Shown: positions 21,672 to 31,048 of the stretch, one piece after another | How the letters are laid out: each line of letters starts with the position of its first letter | How positions within the stretch are numbered: position 1 is the stretch's first letter | Assembly: GCA_958510825.1 (NCBI GenBank) | Contig: OY294046.1 | Location: 49,457,794-49,521,793, forward strand | DNA from: Brachypterus glaber | Taxonomy: Eukaryota > Arthropoda > Insecta > Coleoptera > Kateretidae | Direction: 5' to 3' | DNA: 64,000 bases | Program-made: the position numbers and the translations under genes | The notes under the pieces: generated by a model | Seen by the model: the letters and a program-made list of their open reading frames with translations, nothing else | What the model was told of the DNA's origin: nothing | Database searches by the model: none

Positions 21672-22192
21672 ACGGTTGGTACTTTCATTTATCAATAACA
21701 GGGTCGGATAACAGGAATTTTAAATTATTTATAATTTTTGGTAAGTTTTTTTAATACATACCTATGCCGAATAAGATTATATGTCTGTGATGGGAGGATT
21801 GGTGTAGTGGTCTACCGCGTCTGCACATGACAAGTCTACTAACCAACTAGCGTGGGTTTGATTCTCACTGACGCCGATTTGCCTTTTTCAGTTAATTAAT
21901 AATTGAAATTTGGCGAAGGCGTAAGTGAAGCGGACACTCCCTATAAAAACTGTTTCGAAAGTCAGTATAAGCCGGTGGTTCTCTCTACTACTAGCCCACA
22001 CAAGTCCTGGACTTAGGGGATGCTTAATTAAGTAGAATAGTACGAGGTTAAACAAACATGTAACAAACAAACATGTATGCAGACATATAATCTTATTCGG
22101 CATAGGTATGCATTAAAGAAACTCACCAAAAATTAAAAATAATTTAAAATTCCTGTTGTCCAACTCTTGTTGTAATGAAAGTATCAACTCTG
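21672..22192. mobile_element. Foldback element enclosing a tRNA-derived SINE
   Basis: Left arm 21672-21787 and right arm 22077-22192 are inverted: TTGGTACTTTCATT with AATGAAAGTATCAA, AACAGGAATTTTAAATTATT with its complement, and CATACCTATGCCGAATAAGA with TCTTATTCGGCATAGGTATG. The enclosed 21788-22076 is a SINE-like sequence. Either the SINE inserted at the centre of a foldback, or the foldback family is built on the SINE. Confidence 0.75.
21788..22076 (+). mobile_element. tRNA-derived SINE
   Basis: An A-box-like GGTGTAGTGGTCTA lies at about 21800-21813 and a B-box-like GGGTTTGATTCTC at about 21855-21867, spaced as in a tRNA gene, inside a tRNA-like head of about 85 bp ending GACGCC. A non-tRNA body follows (GTGAAGCGGACACTC, GTGGTTCTCTCTACTA, GTCCTGGACTTAGGGGATGC). 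The body end is found again, truncated, at 60200-60283. It is not a functional tRNA: head pairing is poor. Confidence 0.65.
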
Positions 22193-22240
22193 GTGATTAC
22201 TTAGTCGTTACTTTCCAAATTGGTAGAATTAGTCTTTATA

Positions 22241-22571
22241 ATAATAGTTATTTATGGTACTAGTGGGTAAAGTAAGATATTGCCCATGAGAAAATTAACC
22301 TGCGAGGCGTCAGCCAAGCAGGTTAATTTTCGAAAGGGCAATATCGGTTTACCCATGAGTGCCATACAAGGTTTTATCCAATAAATAGTTTAGGAATTCA
22401 TATTTTTATTAAAAATTATAATGACATTTACAAAAAAAATTATTTGACAAGTGACAGTTGAATGAGTAAAATATTATCCACTCAATAAAGTAAAAGCCAC
22501 GGGGGGGTTATTATTGAGTTTATCTATTTAAAATAAAGCTGGTAATTTTCTTATTATCTGTATGTATTGGA
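22241..22571 (+). repeat. I-family repeat, copy 1
   Basis: It starts AATAGTTATTTATGGTACTA and holds a G/C-rich stem-loop: GGGTAAAGTAAGATATTGCC faces GGGCAATATCGGTTTACCC, with AAAATTAACCTGC / GCAGGTTAATTTT and a CpG-rich loop. It ends with CTGTATGTATTGGATAAAA. Near-identical copies lie at 25537-25865 (minus) and 55127-55465 (plus). Non-coding; stretches past the hairpin repeat TTGGATAAAA/TTTTATCCAA. Confidence 0.8.
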
Positions 22572-22589
22572 TAAAAGTAATTTTTCCTG

Positions 22590-22930
22590 AAAAAGTTACG
22601 TTAATCGGAATTTTCTTTCAGCTTTTTTCGATTTTTTTAAAAGTTTAACCCAACAACTTTTTTGTTTGGAGGGGTATTACTTTCAAAAACAATGTGGATC
22701 TTCCCCTCGTAGAACTTAATTTTTCCTGAAAATTTCAGGTCGATCGGATTATTCGTTCTTGAGTTATCGTGTTTACAAAAATCGTGTAATCAGACGGACG
22801 GACGGACATTTCTAAAAAAAAAAAGTTTTTTTTATGAAACAAATTTATATCCATGAATTTTTTGTCTAGGACGATTTTTGTTTTTTTTTTTTTAAATTTA
22901 AAACTACCGCAATATTATTCTAGCTCTAAA
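22590..22930 (-). mobile_element. Helentron/DINE-like C element, copy C2 (3'-truncated)
   Basis: Minus-orientation copy: AAAAGTTACGTTAATCGGAA, TTTCAGCTTTTTTCGATTTT, CTTTCAAAAACAATGTGGAT, then TCGGATTATTCGTTCTTGAG, ACAGACGG-like microsatellite (GACGGACGGACGGAC) and the AAACTACCGCAATATTATTC head. The tail (the ATGCGTAGCAT end) is missing. The A2 element abuts its head. Confidence 0.6.
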
Positions 22931-22937
22931 TAATTCC

Positions 22938-23664
22938 TGGCGGTCCAAAAGTCATTCCCCCCCCCCTCTTAACTTTTGAACCAGTTGAGATATCGACTTC
23001 AAATTTGGAACTTTTAAATAAGACAACTTAAACTGTCTTTTAGCATATATTTAATAATAATATATTACTTTTAGCTCTTAAAATGTGGGCATGGGGGCAC
23101 ATTTTTTTAAATGGAAAGGGGGGTCGTGTAATACATCATTTTAAAGCTTATAAAATTCTCCATTTAACTCCATATTTTTAAATTAAAAACAATTTTTTTT
23201 TGGGTTTAAAATGGGATTGAAAATGGGTATTAATGTCAAAATTCCTCTAAAAAAAACAAATAATTTTTTAAAAATGCCTAATTTCATCATAAAAAAATAT
23301 TAATTATACTTTTAAACTAATTTTAGTTGACATAAATAAAAACTTATAAAAAAAACTTAAAAAATCGAATGTTTTAGCACAAAAAATTAAAAAATCTAAA
23401 CCTTAAAAAACATTTTTAAAAAATTTTCAAATGTTAGTTTAAATAGAGAATTTTATAAGCTTTAAAATGATGTATCACACGACCCCCCTTTCCATTTAAG
23501 AAAATGTCCCTCCATGCCCCCCTGCCCTCATTTTAAGAGCTGAAAATATCAATTATATGCTAAAAGATAGTTTAAGTTGTCTTATTTAAGAGTTCTAAAT
23601 TTGAAGTCGATATCTCAACTCGTTCAAAAGTTAAAAGGGGGGGGGTGACTTTTGGACCGCACTG
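22938..23664. mobile_element. A-family element A2
   Basis: Left GGCGGTCCAAAAGTCATTCCC and right GTGACTTTTGGACCGCACTG ends, with arms of about 200 bp (GAGATATCGACTTCAAATTT, AAGACAACTTAAACT, CTCTTAAAATGTGGGCA, GGGGGGTCGTGT). The left terminal bases are degraded (CCTGG in place of CAGAG); the right is followed by TA. Non-coding interior. Confidence 0.75.
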
Positions 23665-24091
23665 TATAATAATTTATACTTGAATCAAGGTTTTAATAAG
23701 ATACTGTATTTAAGTATTAAAAAAACAAAAAATATTCTTTTGATTCAGGATGAAATAAGAATAATTATTGCAAGGTGTGACCCACTTAAAAAAACACAAA
23801 TAAAAATAAACAAAAGCCTCTTGAAAATCCACATTGTCATGTTTGGTCAATTTTTAATTCGATGAATAAATTTTGGATGAATCATATCGTGCTGTTAAAG
23901 AAAAACATTAAGAAAGTCATTTTTTTTGCAACAATTGCATTTTGATTAAATGGCAAAAAATGCATTAGCAATCATTAGTTGACGGAGATTAATCTTTTAA
24001 AATTAAATTATTTGGAAAATAAAAACGGAAAAGAAACATAATTATCAAAAGAGAAAAAGTCGTGTGTGACACACCCAGTGTACGAATGCAC
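23665..24091. other. Non-coding, nothing recognised
   Basis: AT-rich. The 61-codon frame at 23680 shows no similarity signal, coding bias or splice context. Confidence 0.4.
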
Positions 24092-24262
24092 TGCCGGCAG
24101 GGTCGTAGTGAAGAAGATTTAGTGGGGGGGGGGGGGGAAATTAAAAATTAAAACGTTTATCTTGATAACCAAAAAGAAAACGGTCCACTCGAATTTCAAG
24201 ATAGGTGGGGGGGAGGCCCCTCATCCCCCATGGCTACGGCCCTGACTGCCGGGCAATCAGGC
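24092..24262. mobile_element. Element L2 (short copy of L1)
   Basis: TGCCGGCAGGGTCGTAGTG...GTGGGGGG at the left faces CCCCCATGGCTACGGCCCTG...TGCCGGGCA at the right. It has the same GTAGC-poly(G) end design as L1 with a shorter interior. The AAGATTTAGTGGGG/CCCC ends recall a widespread invertebrate MITE type. Confidence 0.65.
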
Positions 24263-24786
24263 AAATAGGCAAAATCCATTATTGTCAGCAAAAACAGTCA
24301 CATTTTGATACGTACTTTTTTTTAAAGTTCCTAACTTTTAAAAACTCTGTCTGTATGTGTGCAACATTTTCTTGTGTACACGATAACTTAAGAACGGAAA
24401 GTCCGAACCTAACTTTTAACCTGCAAAGGTTCATGAAAATTTTTTTCAGTAATATACAGTTGAGATCCAGTAAATGCCCGGAGATATTTTTTTTTTTTTT
24501 TTTTTTAATAAACTAATCAAAATTTGAAGTGGAACACCCAAAAAAATTCAACAAATTTAAAGTCAATTATCTCCGAATTTAATAAACCGATTTAAACAAT
24601 TATTTTTTTATAAGAAAGGTACATCTTTTGACTTTAATTATATCTGATAAGAGTTGCAAAAAACTTAACAGTCTACAAGGTGTCACAGAATAAATGTGAC
24701 CATGTTTTTTTGCTGAAACTTTTAATGTGCACCAAACACGTTTTAGAGAATTTTTAAAAGTTTTTCGGCTTTAGTGTAATTACCAC

Positions 24787-25053
24787 GTGCAGGTTAAACA
24801 AATATATTTTTTTAATTTTCTTTTTATCTCGTTTCGTTGTAAAGATGTTGATGTGATTTATACATCACTTTTGCGCCAAAATAATAGGATAGAGATAATT
24901 CAGTTCTTTTTTACTGCAATAGTAAGGCAAGACCCTAGGTACTATCATACAAAAAGATTAACTTGCATTGATCCCAATAACCCTCATCTAAAGGGTGTTT
25001 TTCATAACTTTGCTGATCTCAATATATCAATTAACTATTTTTTTGAGATTTAA
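24787..25053 (+). other. Unexplained short open frame
   Basis: An 88-codon frame. From about residue 18 the sequence is less biased than its surroundings: it contains IYTSLLRQNNRIEIIQFF and RQDPRYYHTKRLTCIDPNN. An acceptor-like stretch (TTTCTTTTTATCTCGTTTCG...AAAG) precedes codon 18. No family is recognised, there is no donor before the TAA, and it could be a decayed element fragment. Listed only because it differs from the simple-sequence frames around it. Confidence 0.15.
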
Positions 25054-25147
25054 GCGAAAAGATTGTTGCAACTTGAAAGTTTTTAGACTAAACTGGCCTA
25101 TTTTGATTTAAGCTTGTTAGTAAATACTATTTTAAACATTTGACACG

Positions 25148-25430
25148 TCAAGTCATATTACAAATAAGTAATAAAACGATCGCAGGAACTCTACCCCGTA
25201 CTTACATCCAAACAAAAACATTTTCTCCAATTTTACTCTAACCGAAAGCTTAAAAAAGTATAAACTATGTAAGAGACGTGTCTCATTTTTTCCAATTTTA
25301 CTCTAACCTAAAGCTTAAAAAAGTAGAAACTATGTGAGAGACGTGTCTCTGGAAAAAAAAAATTGTTTGGATATAAGTACGGGGTAAAGTCCCTGCGAAC
25401 CTTTTATTACTTATTTGTCATATGACTTGA
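25148..25430. mobile_element. Foldback element M with internal tandem duplication
   Basis: Left arm TCAAGTCATATTACAAATAA, AATAAAACGATCGCAGG and CCCCGTACTTACATCCAAAC faces the inverted right arm. The middle is two direct copies of about 66 bp (25223-25290 and 25290-25352), each with CCAATTTTACTCTAACC, AAAGCTTAAAAAAGTA and GAGACGTGTCTC; the last is itself a palindrome. Confidence 0.85.
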
Positions 25431-25536
25431 GAATTTAATTTAGTCTTAAAATTTTAAACTGTCTAAATCCTGTATATTTAGTTTAAGAAAAACTTTTGAA
25501 ACGGCGCCCCGCGGTGCTTCAATTCTAATAAAAATA

Positions 25537-25865
25537 TATTTTATCCAATACATACAGATAATAAGACAATTACCAGCTTTATTTTAAATAGATAAACTCA
25601 ATAATAACCCCCGATTGACTTTTACTTTATTGAGTGGATAATTATTTATTTTACCCACTCAACTGTCACTTGTCAAATTATTTTCTTGTAAATGTCATTA
25701 AAATTTTTTATAGAAATATGAATTCCTAAGCTATTTATTGGATAAAACCTTGTATGGCACTCATGGGTAAACCGATATTGCCCTCTCAAAAATTAACCTG
25801 CTTGGTTAATTTTTTAATGGGCAGTATCTTACTTTACCCACTAGTATCATAAATAACTATTTTTC
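25537..25865 (-). repeat. I-family repeat, copy 2 (minus)
   Basis: Inverted copy of the repeat at 22241: starts TTTTATCCAATACATACAGA, ends CATAAATAACTATT. Its hairpin loop is shorter: the GAGGCGTCAGCC section of copies 1 and 3 is deleted. Confidence 0.8.
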
Positions 25866-26244
25866 ATTAAGAGCTCATAACATGCCTTTTATTACTTAAA
25901 ACTTGAGTCTTAAGCAAGTAAATTTAGATATGTTACTAAGGAAATTACGTCTGAAATGTTATTTTCTGTCCTTTTTGACAACTTTAAAACTTAAGGCTTA
26001 AGTTTTAAGTGATATATCTTTTTCGGTGTTGTTGCCCTGCAGAGTTCTGTTTTAATCGTTTTTTTTTACTGTGTGATTGTGACACATTCGTTACAGACTT
26101 TTTTTTTCGTGGCCAAGTTAAAATTTAAAGTCACGTGATTTTATCACAACGTAACTGACAAAACTTTTTCAGAGATAACGTATCGTATTTTTATTAAAAT
26201 GAAAACATCGTTTTTAATTTTACTCTACTTACTTGGAGTGAAGA
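25866..26244. other. Non-coding stretch
   Basis: ACTTAAAACTTGAGTCTTAAG and CTTAAGGCTTAAGTTTTAAG are local near-palindromic pieces. No gene or clear boundaries. Confidence 0.35.
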
Positions 26245-26315
26245 TGGGTGGATTTATTGGATTACCGCATCATTCGGATTATCGAAGATTCGGATTATTA
26301 CGACACTACTGTATA
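26245..26315 (-). mobile_element. Solo pogo/Tigger-like terminus
   Basis: On the minus strand, TA is followed by CAGTAGTGTCGTAATAATCC and then ATCTTCGATAATCCGAATG. The repeated 'ATAATCCGAA' next to a CAGT end is typical of pogo/Tigger TIRs. No opposite end is nearby, so it is a remnant. Confidence 0.4.
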
Positions 26316-26579
26316 CATAAATATTTTTATTAAACTGACCAGTCAGAAAAATAATCCATATTCATTTATTGGACATATTTAGATTTTGTTTTGAATATTC
26401 AATAGACTGTTGTCAACGTTTATTTTTCAAAAAACATTTCCCACTCAATATTTTTTTTGCAATTTCGATTCTCAAGCGTTTTTTTGCGAACGAATTTCTT
26501 TAGAAAATTAAAAAATTTAAAATTAAACGTGACGTCATGACCAGACTTCCGAATAAATAAGTCATTGGTCATACATGTA

Positions 26580-27466
26580 TACAGGGTGTATTTGAAATAG
26601 GGTAGGAAGTTATTCACATAATTAGATAAATTTTTATAACATTGTAAAGGTGTACTAACTGTTTTATAACAATTTACAGCATACTTGTTGCAATGATAAT
26701 TCAATTAAACAGAATATACTAAAATTCCAATTATTTTACGTCCAGTACTATACACGGTGTATTTGAAATAGCGTAGGAAATTTTAACAGGTGATTCTACA
26801 TGATAAAATATGACAAAAAGTTCCTATAAACGTATGTCTAAAAATGCGTCATAAGGGAGCTACGCTCCTTTGAAATTGGCTAAAAAAATCGGTTTTTATT
26901 TAATAACTCAGGAACCCTTTGAGATATATCAACGAGGTTTTGCACGTCAACTAATCCTACCAAGGCCCGTTTTTGTGTGTTATTTTCATGTATTTATTTC
27001 AACCAGGGGTGTGCGAAACGGGGGGCTTATCAGTTTTTTGTCCCAAACTTTTTTCTGTTTAACTTTTTTGCAATTTTATTTTTGAAATATGATTCCTCAG
27101 GTCAAATTACATAAAAAAGGTACTCTTGTTGTAATACTGTAGGATTAACCGTTTACGAGAAAAATTCATTTGAAGGTGAAATTCCACGGTTCGAGGACGA
27201 AAAATTAAATACTAAAATGTTGAAAACCAAAATTTTAATGATGCAGGGCGAATGTACATTAAAAACTAAGAAAAAAACCTCATATACAGGTACTTCCAAA
27301 CATCAATCCTAATGGAGCTATGGTCTCCTAAATATGCACCATTTTTAAAGGGCCATGGTAGCTTTAAAAGCGTTTTATCATTGCAACAAGTATGCTGTAA
27401 ATTGTTATAAAACAGTTTGTATACCTTTACAATGTTATAAAAATTTATCTAATTATGTGAATAACG
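26580..27466. mobile_element. Rearranged D-family element D2 inside inverted flanks
   Basis: 26582-26609 carries a D terminus (CAGGGTGTATTTGAAATAG). It is followed by a 90-bp segment (26610-26700: TTATTCACATAATTAG...CAACAAGT relatives) that reappears inverted at 27377-27466. Between them, 26753-27376 is the left half of D1 at high identity, starting CACGGTGTATTTGAAATAGC. D2 lacks the right half of D and ends where the inverted flank begins, at GCTTTAAAAGCGTTTT. It looks like insertion followed by template switching. The 26870 open frame matches D1 arm sequence. Confidence 0.7.
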
Positions 27467-28326
27467 ATTTTATCTTTTATTTTTAAAATGTAGATAATAA
27501 TAAATATAAGGGGCTGTTTAAATATTACATAATTATATATATACTTAACAAAAAAATTAAATTAAGTTACATTTTAAAAGACTCGTTGGTACAATACGAG
27601 TTACGTAACTTTATTTTTAATTATTTGGCATTGCTGTAGCGAAATTTAATCGCTGTGATAGTACGTAATTTTTTATACTTATCGGTTCGCGATTTTCAAC
27701 AGACTTTTTTTCACACTAATTCTTGATATTTTTGTCACTGTTTTTATAATTTTTCGTCCATATTTAATAAATTCCTTATACAGTTGCCTTAGTTTTATTA
27801 TTACCAGTATTCGGCGTAAACTCAGTTATGACTGATTACCGTTGAAAAAAAAAACAGAAACAGGCTTACAGAACAATTTTGCCGAATTATGAGGGAAATT
27901 GTTATAAATCGAAACATTTAACGACTAATTTGTAACCCACAACAATATTAACTATACATATTAACTATACATACATATATCGGTGTTTTTCAAAGAAAAA
28001 AATGACATTCGATTTTTATCTTTTAAGAATACGAAAGTTTTTAATTTTTATTTGTCGATAACTTTGTTTCCCACCTTACTTGTTTAAATGGAATCATTAA
28101 AAAAAATCAAGATAAAAAGAAATAAAAATGTAAATATTTAAAACCTTGCCTCAACGACGCGGCGCCTATACGAGTACTGGAAATTCGCCGAATACTGATT
28201 ATTACATCGTCCAAATGTATGCGAATATATTGAAATAGAAAACTTAGCCTATATCTCTGATTTTTAACAGTTGTCGCAAAGGAAAAATTTACTAAAGTTC
28301 CAGACTGAAACCCAGGATTTTCCACC
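27467..28326. other. AT-rich stretch upstream of a decayed hAT tail
   Basis: No gene is visible. The G/C-richer segment 28150-28200 keeps no long frame. Part of it may be decayed transposase sequence belonging to the fragment that follows. Confidence 0.35.
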
Positions 28327-28617
28327 ATGCATTTAATAGTAGACCTGCTAAGTGGAAAAGAATTAAATATTATAAACCAAACCTATGATTTTTCAATTAT
28401 TAAAAATCATACTTATTTTAAATATGCTCCATTAACCTCGGTTGGTACTGAAAGATTTTCTAACTATAAATGGATCTTTGAAGATTTTTTTTTTAATAAT
28501 ATACTTTTTTTTAAATGGGAACAAACAATAAGTAAAATAAAAATAGTGTTGTCAAATTATTTTATAGAAAATCTTTCTCTAATTCTCAACGTATGGGAAC
28601 GTTCAAGTATTACGTAA
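28327..28617 (+). pseudogene. Decayed hAT transposase C-terminal (dimerisation) fragment
   Basis: Residues about 30-55 read FKYAPLTSVGTERFSNYK followed by WIFED. This matches the pattern of the hAT C-terminal dimerisation region, where 'YAPxTSxxxERSFSxYK' is the hallmark; one serine of ERSFS is missing. Only about 45 residues are recognisable, the frame turns to AT-rich junk afterwards and no DDE-type catalytic core is present, so it is a non-functional relic. MITE N has inserted at its 3' end. Assignment rests on this one motif. Confidence 0.5.
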
Positions 28618-28744
28618 CGCTGCTAGGGGGGGTTGGAGGTCATTTTTGGAGTGTTACGCCCATTTTAATGGTATATGAAAATAGCGTTACAAGGGGGGGT
28701 CCAAAATGATCAAAATTTGCGTTACGTAATACTTGAACGTTCCC
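28595..28744. mobile_element. Element N: 150-bp MITE with 26-bp TIRs
   Basis: GGGAACGTTCAAGTATTACG at the left is an exact inverse of the right end, and pairing continues through TAACGC. TAT flanks both sides (28592-28594 and 28745-28747), a probable 3-bp duplication. Inside, G-runs and GTTACGCC/GCGTTAC boxes match a MITE type common in invertebrates. It interrupts the hAT relic. Confidence 0.85.
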
Positions 28745-28747
28745 TAT

Positions 28748-29689
28748 TTTTCTCACAATTAGGTATTCGTAATATTATTACTTATTATGTAGTAGAATAT
28801 ATTTTCAAACATTTGTTACTATAGTAATTATAATTATAATAAAGATAAAACAATTTCTACTCTATTTCCATATTGATGCGCGTCCGAACCTGCATTTTAT
28901 CCGATTTTATCATTTGTCCGAGATCTGGTCATAACGTCGAATTTTCGAAAAAATTTAACTTTACATTGCGGAAATTTTCCAGAAGATAAAAAGTTCTTGT
29001 TAATATGGGCTTCCGAAAAAAAAACAAATTGACTAGTATCTCAGACTAGGGAGACTAGATCTAGGTCTTAAGTTAGCAAGCCGCCTTGCTAACTTAAGAC
29101 CTACCTCATAGTGGTCTGGAAACAATTTTTAGCTCAACTTTCATATAGCTCAAGTTTTTTTTTCATAATTTAATTATATAGGGCTTTTTTTATCTTTTTA
29201 AGGCCAAATTTAAAAAATATATCGATGCGTTTTTAAGAAAAACGATTTTCATTTGTTTTAACAAAAAAAAATGAGATATTTAAAAATTATTTTATATATT
29301 CACCAAAAAGTGAGAAAAAAGTTTTCATGGACCTTATATCTCAGAAACGGTTTAACTTATTGACATGAAATTGTTACTGCAGTATAAAACCAATAAATGT
29401 AAACAATTAACGTTTTATTAAAATTAACTTTTTGACCAGGGGCGTAGGTAATGGGTGTCTCCTAATTTCTCTGTAAAACTGCAAATCCGCTCCTGGTTAA
29501 ACATTTATTTTATGCAATAAAAGCAAAAAATATTGCCTACGATTTATCTCCGTAACTATAAAAGATAACTATTTGAAATTTACAGAACTTGTATGAACCG
29601 TAAATTTTGGCATCGTCATTATAAAAAATATCGCTTCCGGTCTACCAACTTTTGATTTTTAGATAGAACCCTATATATTTAATTGCATT
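28748..29689. other. Non-coding, with one perfect hairpin
   Basis: Besides the hairpin at 29060-29104, two diverged 'cttatatctcagaaacgg...atgaaattg' and 'tttatctccgtaactat...gaaattta' segments (29335-29375, 29545-29585) resemble the core motif shared by the HINE and A families. CCAGGGGCG / CGCTCCTGG bounds a 60-bp piece at 29437-29497. Confidence 0.4.
29060..29104. repeat. Perfect hairpin with AAGACCTA motif
   Basis: TAGGTCTTAAGTTAGCAAG, a 4-base loop CCGC, then CTTGCTAACTTAAGACCTA: 19 bp without mismatch. It is a member of the small palindrome family also at 10015 and 11969. Confidence 0.9.
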
Positions 29690-30177
29690 TTTAGATTCGT
29701 CTTTAAATTCTCTTTTTATTGATAAATCACAAGATGATATTTGCATTAAAGATGGCGCCACAGAAGCCATTTTTTCATAAAAACGACATGGCGGTCCTAT
29801 GACATCCACATTAGAATTTTTCTGAAACTTGACATTTCAAATCTTTTAGTAGTACTTAGGATAAAAATTTACTGTTTATGTGAAACTGACTTTTTGTTTT
29901 TTATGAAAAAAGCGTTATTTTATGATTTTATGATTGTGCTCTTATGCCTGGATATTCTTTGTTTTAATTTAGGAGAAGTTTGACCAATATATACTTTAGG
30001 ACACTCCAAACATTTAATTTTATAAATAAGGTTCGAGTGGTCTTTTTTCTGTATAGGGTCTTTTAGTTTTGTAAAGTTGAATTTAACAGTAGTAAGTACT
30101 TATATTTTGTCATTTTGTCTTTGACGTAGCAAATGTCCATAATTGTTTAAATGCCTAAAAGGTGTGCTTATATGTTT
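29690..30177 (-). pseudogene. GIY-YIG endonuclease fragment, Penelope-like element
   Basis: On the minus strand an uninterrupted 59-codon frame (30099 down to 29923, no ATG) contains NLIYKIKCLECPKVYIGQT and then LKQRISRHKS. This is the GIY-YIG nuclease signature in the form used at the C-terminus of Penelope-like retroelements: 'vYKI', a CxxC pair, YIGQT, then an Arg and a His. The first motif has Leu where Gly is usual. Stops and frameshifts occur on both sides (stop at 30102-30100; TAA at 29922-29920). The reading can be followed in pieces upstream (STPFRHLNNYGHLLRQ) and downstream (NNAFFIKNKKS, like the N-x-ALF-x-HN stretch after the nuclease core). No reverse transcriptase is seen upstream, so this is a 5'-truncated dead copy. 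Confidence 0.7.
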
Positions 30178-30193
30178 TTATTTGTTAATAGGT

Positions 30194-30221
30194 CCGAAGA
30201 TGGAGAAAAAGCCCTCCGAAA
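30194..30221 (+). other. Degenerate hammerhead-core-like motif
   Basis: CCGAAGA, then GGAG pairing with CTCC across a loop, then GAAAC. The canonical core would be CUGANGA; here U is replaced by C, which should abolish cleavage. It is next to the Penelope-like fragment, and some Penelope-like elements carry hammerheads, but it lies on the strand opposite the GIY-YIG frame. Confidence 0.25.
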
Positions 30222-30239
30222 CGTTACTAAATAGTTAAA

Positions 30240-31048
30240 AAAAAACTCGATTGGTTTGGCCTTTTTCCCAAGAAAATTTCTATACTAATATACTACAGGG
30301 TAAAAACGCATCTATATATCTTTTATAGTTACTGAGATAATTCGTACGCAATAATTCTTGTGACACCCGGTATAAAAGTATTGGCTATGGATAGGTGGGG
30401 TTAAGGATCTCCACTGGAGAGTTGCCTCAGATGATAACTTGATGAGATTTGCCGCTATTTTAAATTTAAGGTAACGCAAAAAAACGCTTCTCGATTGTCC
30501 AAAATAGGATGACGTCTGCGAAAAACAAAACACTGTCGGGAGATAATATAAGCGAACGTTTACAAGATTGTTGATAGTAATTTGTTTTTAGTAGATAGCC
30601 TACCGCGACTAAGTTCGCTAAATGCACGGTGTTTCGCATATATTTATGTATATACATATACGTGTTGTTTGTTCTGTTTTCTGTGGATGTGTGTGAGTGC
30701 GCTATGATGATGAGATGAAAAACAAAAACGCAAACGGTTAATTAACAATTAATTGTATCAATTGTTTTGTGAATAGTTTAATTGTCCGAAGTTATTATTA
30801 CAGAGATGGAAAAAATGTGACATCCTGGCGAAAAATTACGAGCAGTTCGAGGACAATAGACCTCACTGGTTATTAGGGTATTCCGGTACCTATTTCGAAA
30901 AACAACGATTTTTTCAAAATTTCAAGTCTCCCCCTCATGTCGTGAAAAATACCATAAAAAATTCTTTGAACCTGGCACACAAATAGGGGGTTCTTGGACC
31001 ACAGTCAAACTGCCTCAGATTTTGATATATTGTAAATTCGGGGGTAAA
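30240..31048. other. Non-coding, nothing recognised
   Basis: Short frames on the minus strand at 30312-30657 have no motif. Segment 30890-31040 (TTCCGGTACCTATTTCG...) has no pairing partner identified. Confidence 0.4.

Noticed and set aside
21788..21880. Functional tRNA gene
   Set aside because: A and B boxes are present, but cloverleaf pairing is poor, there is a non-tRNA body, and a second truncated copy exists; a SINE fits better.
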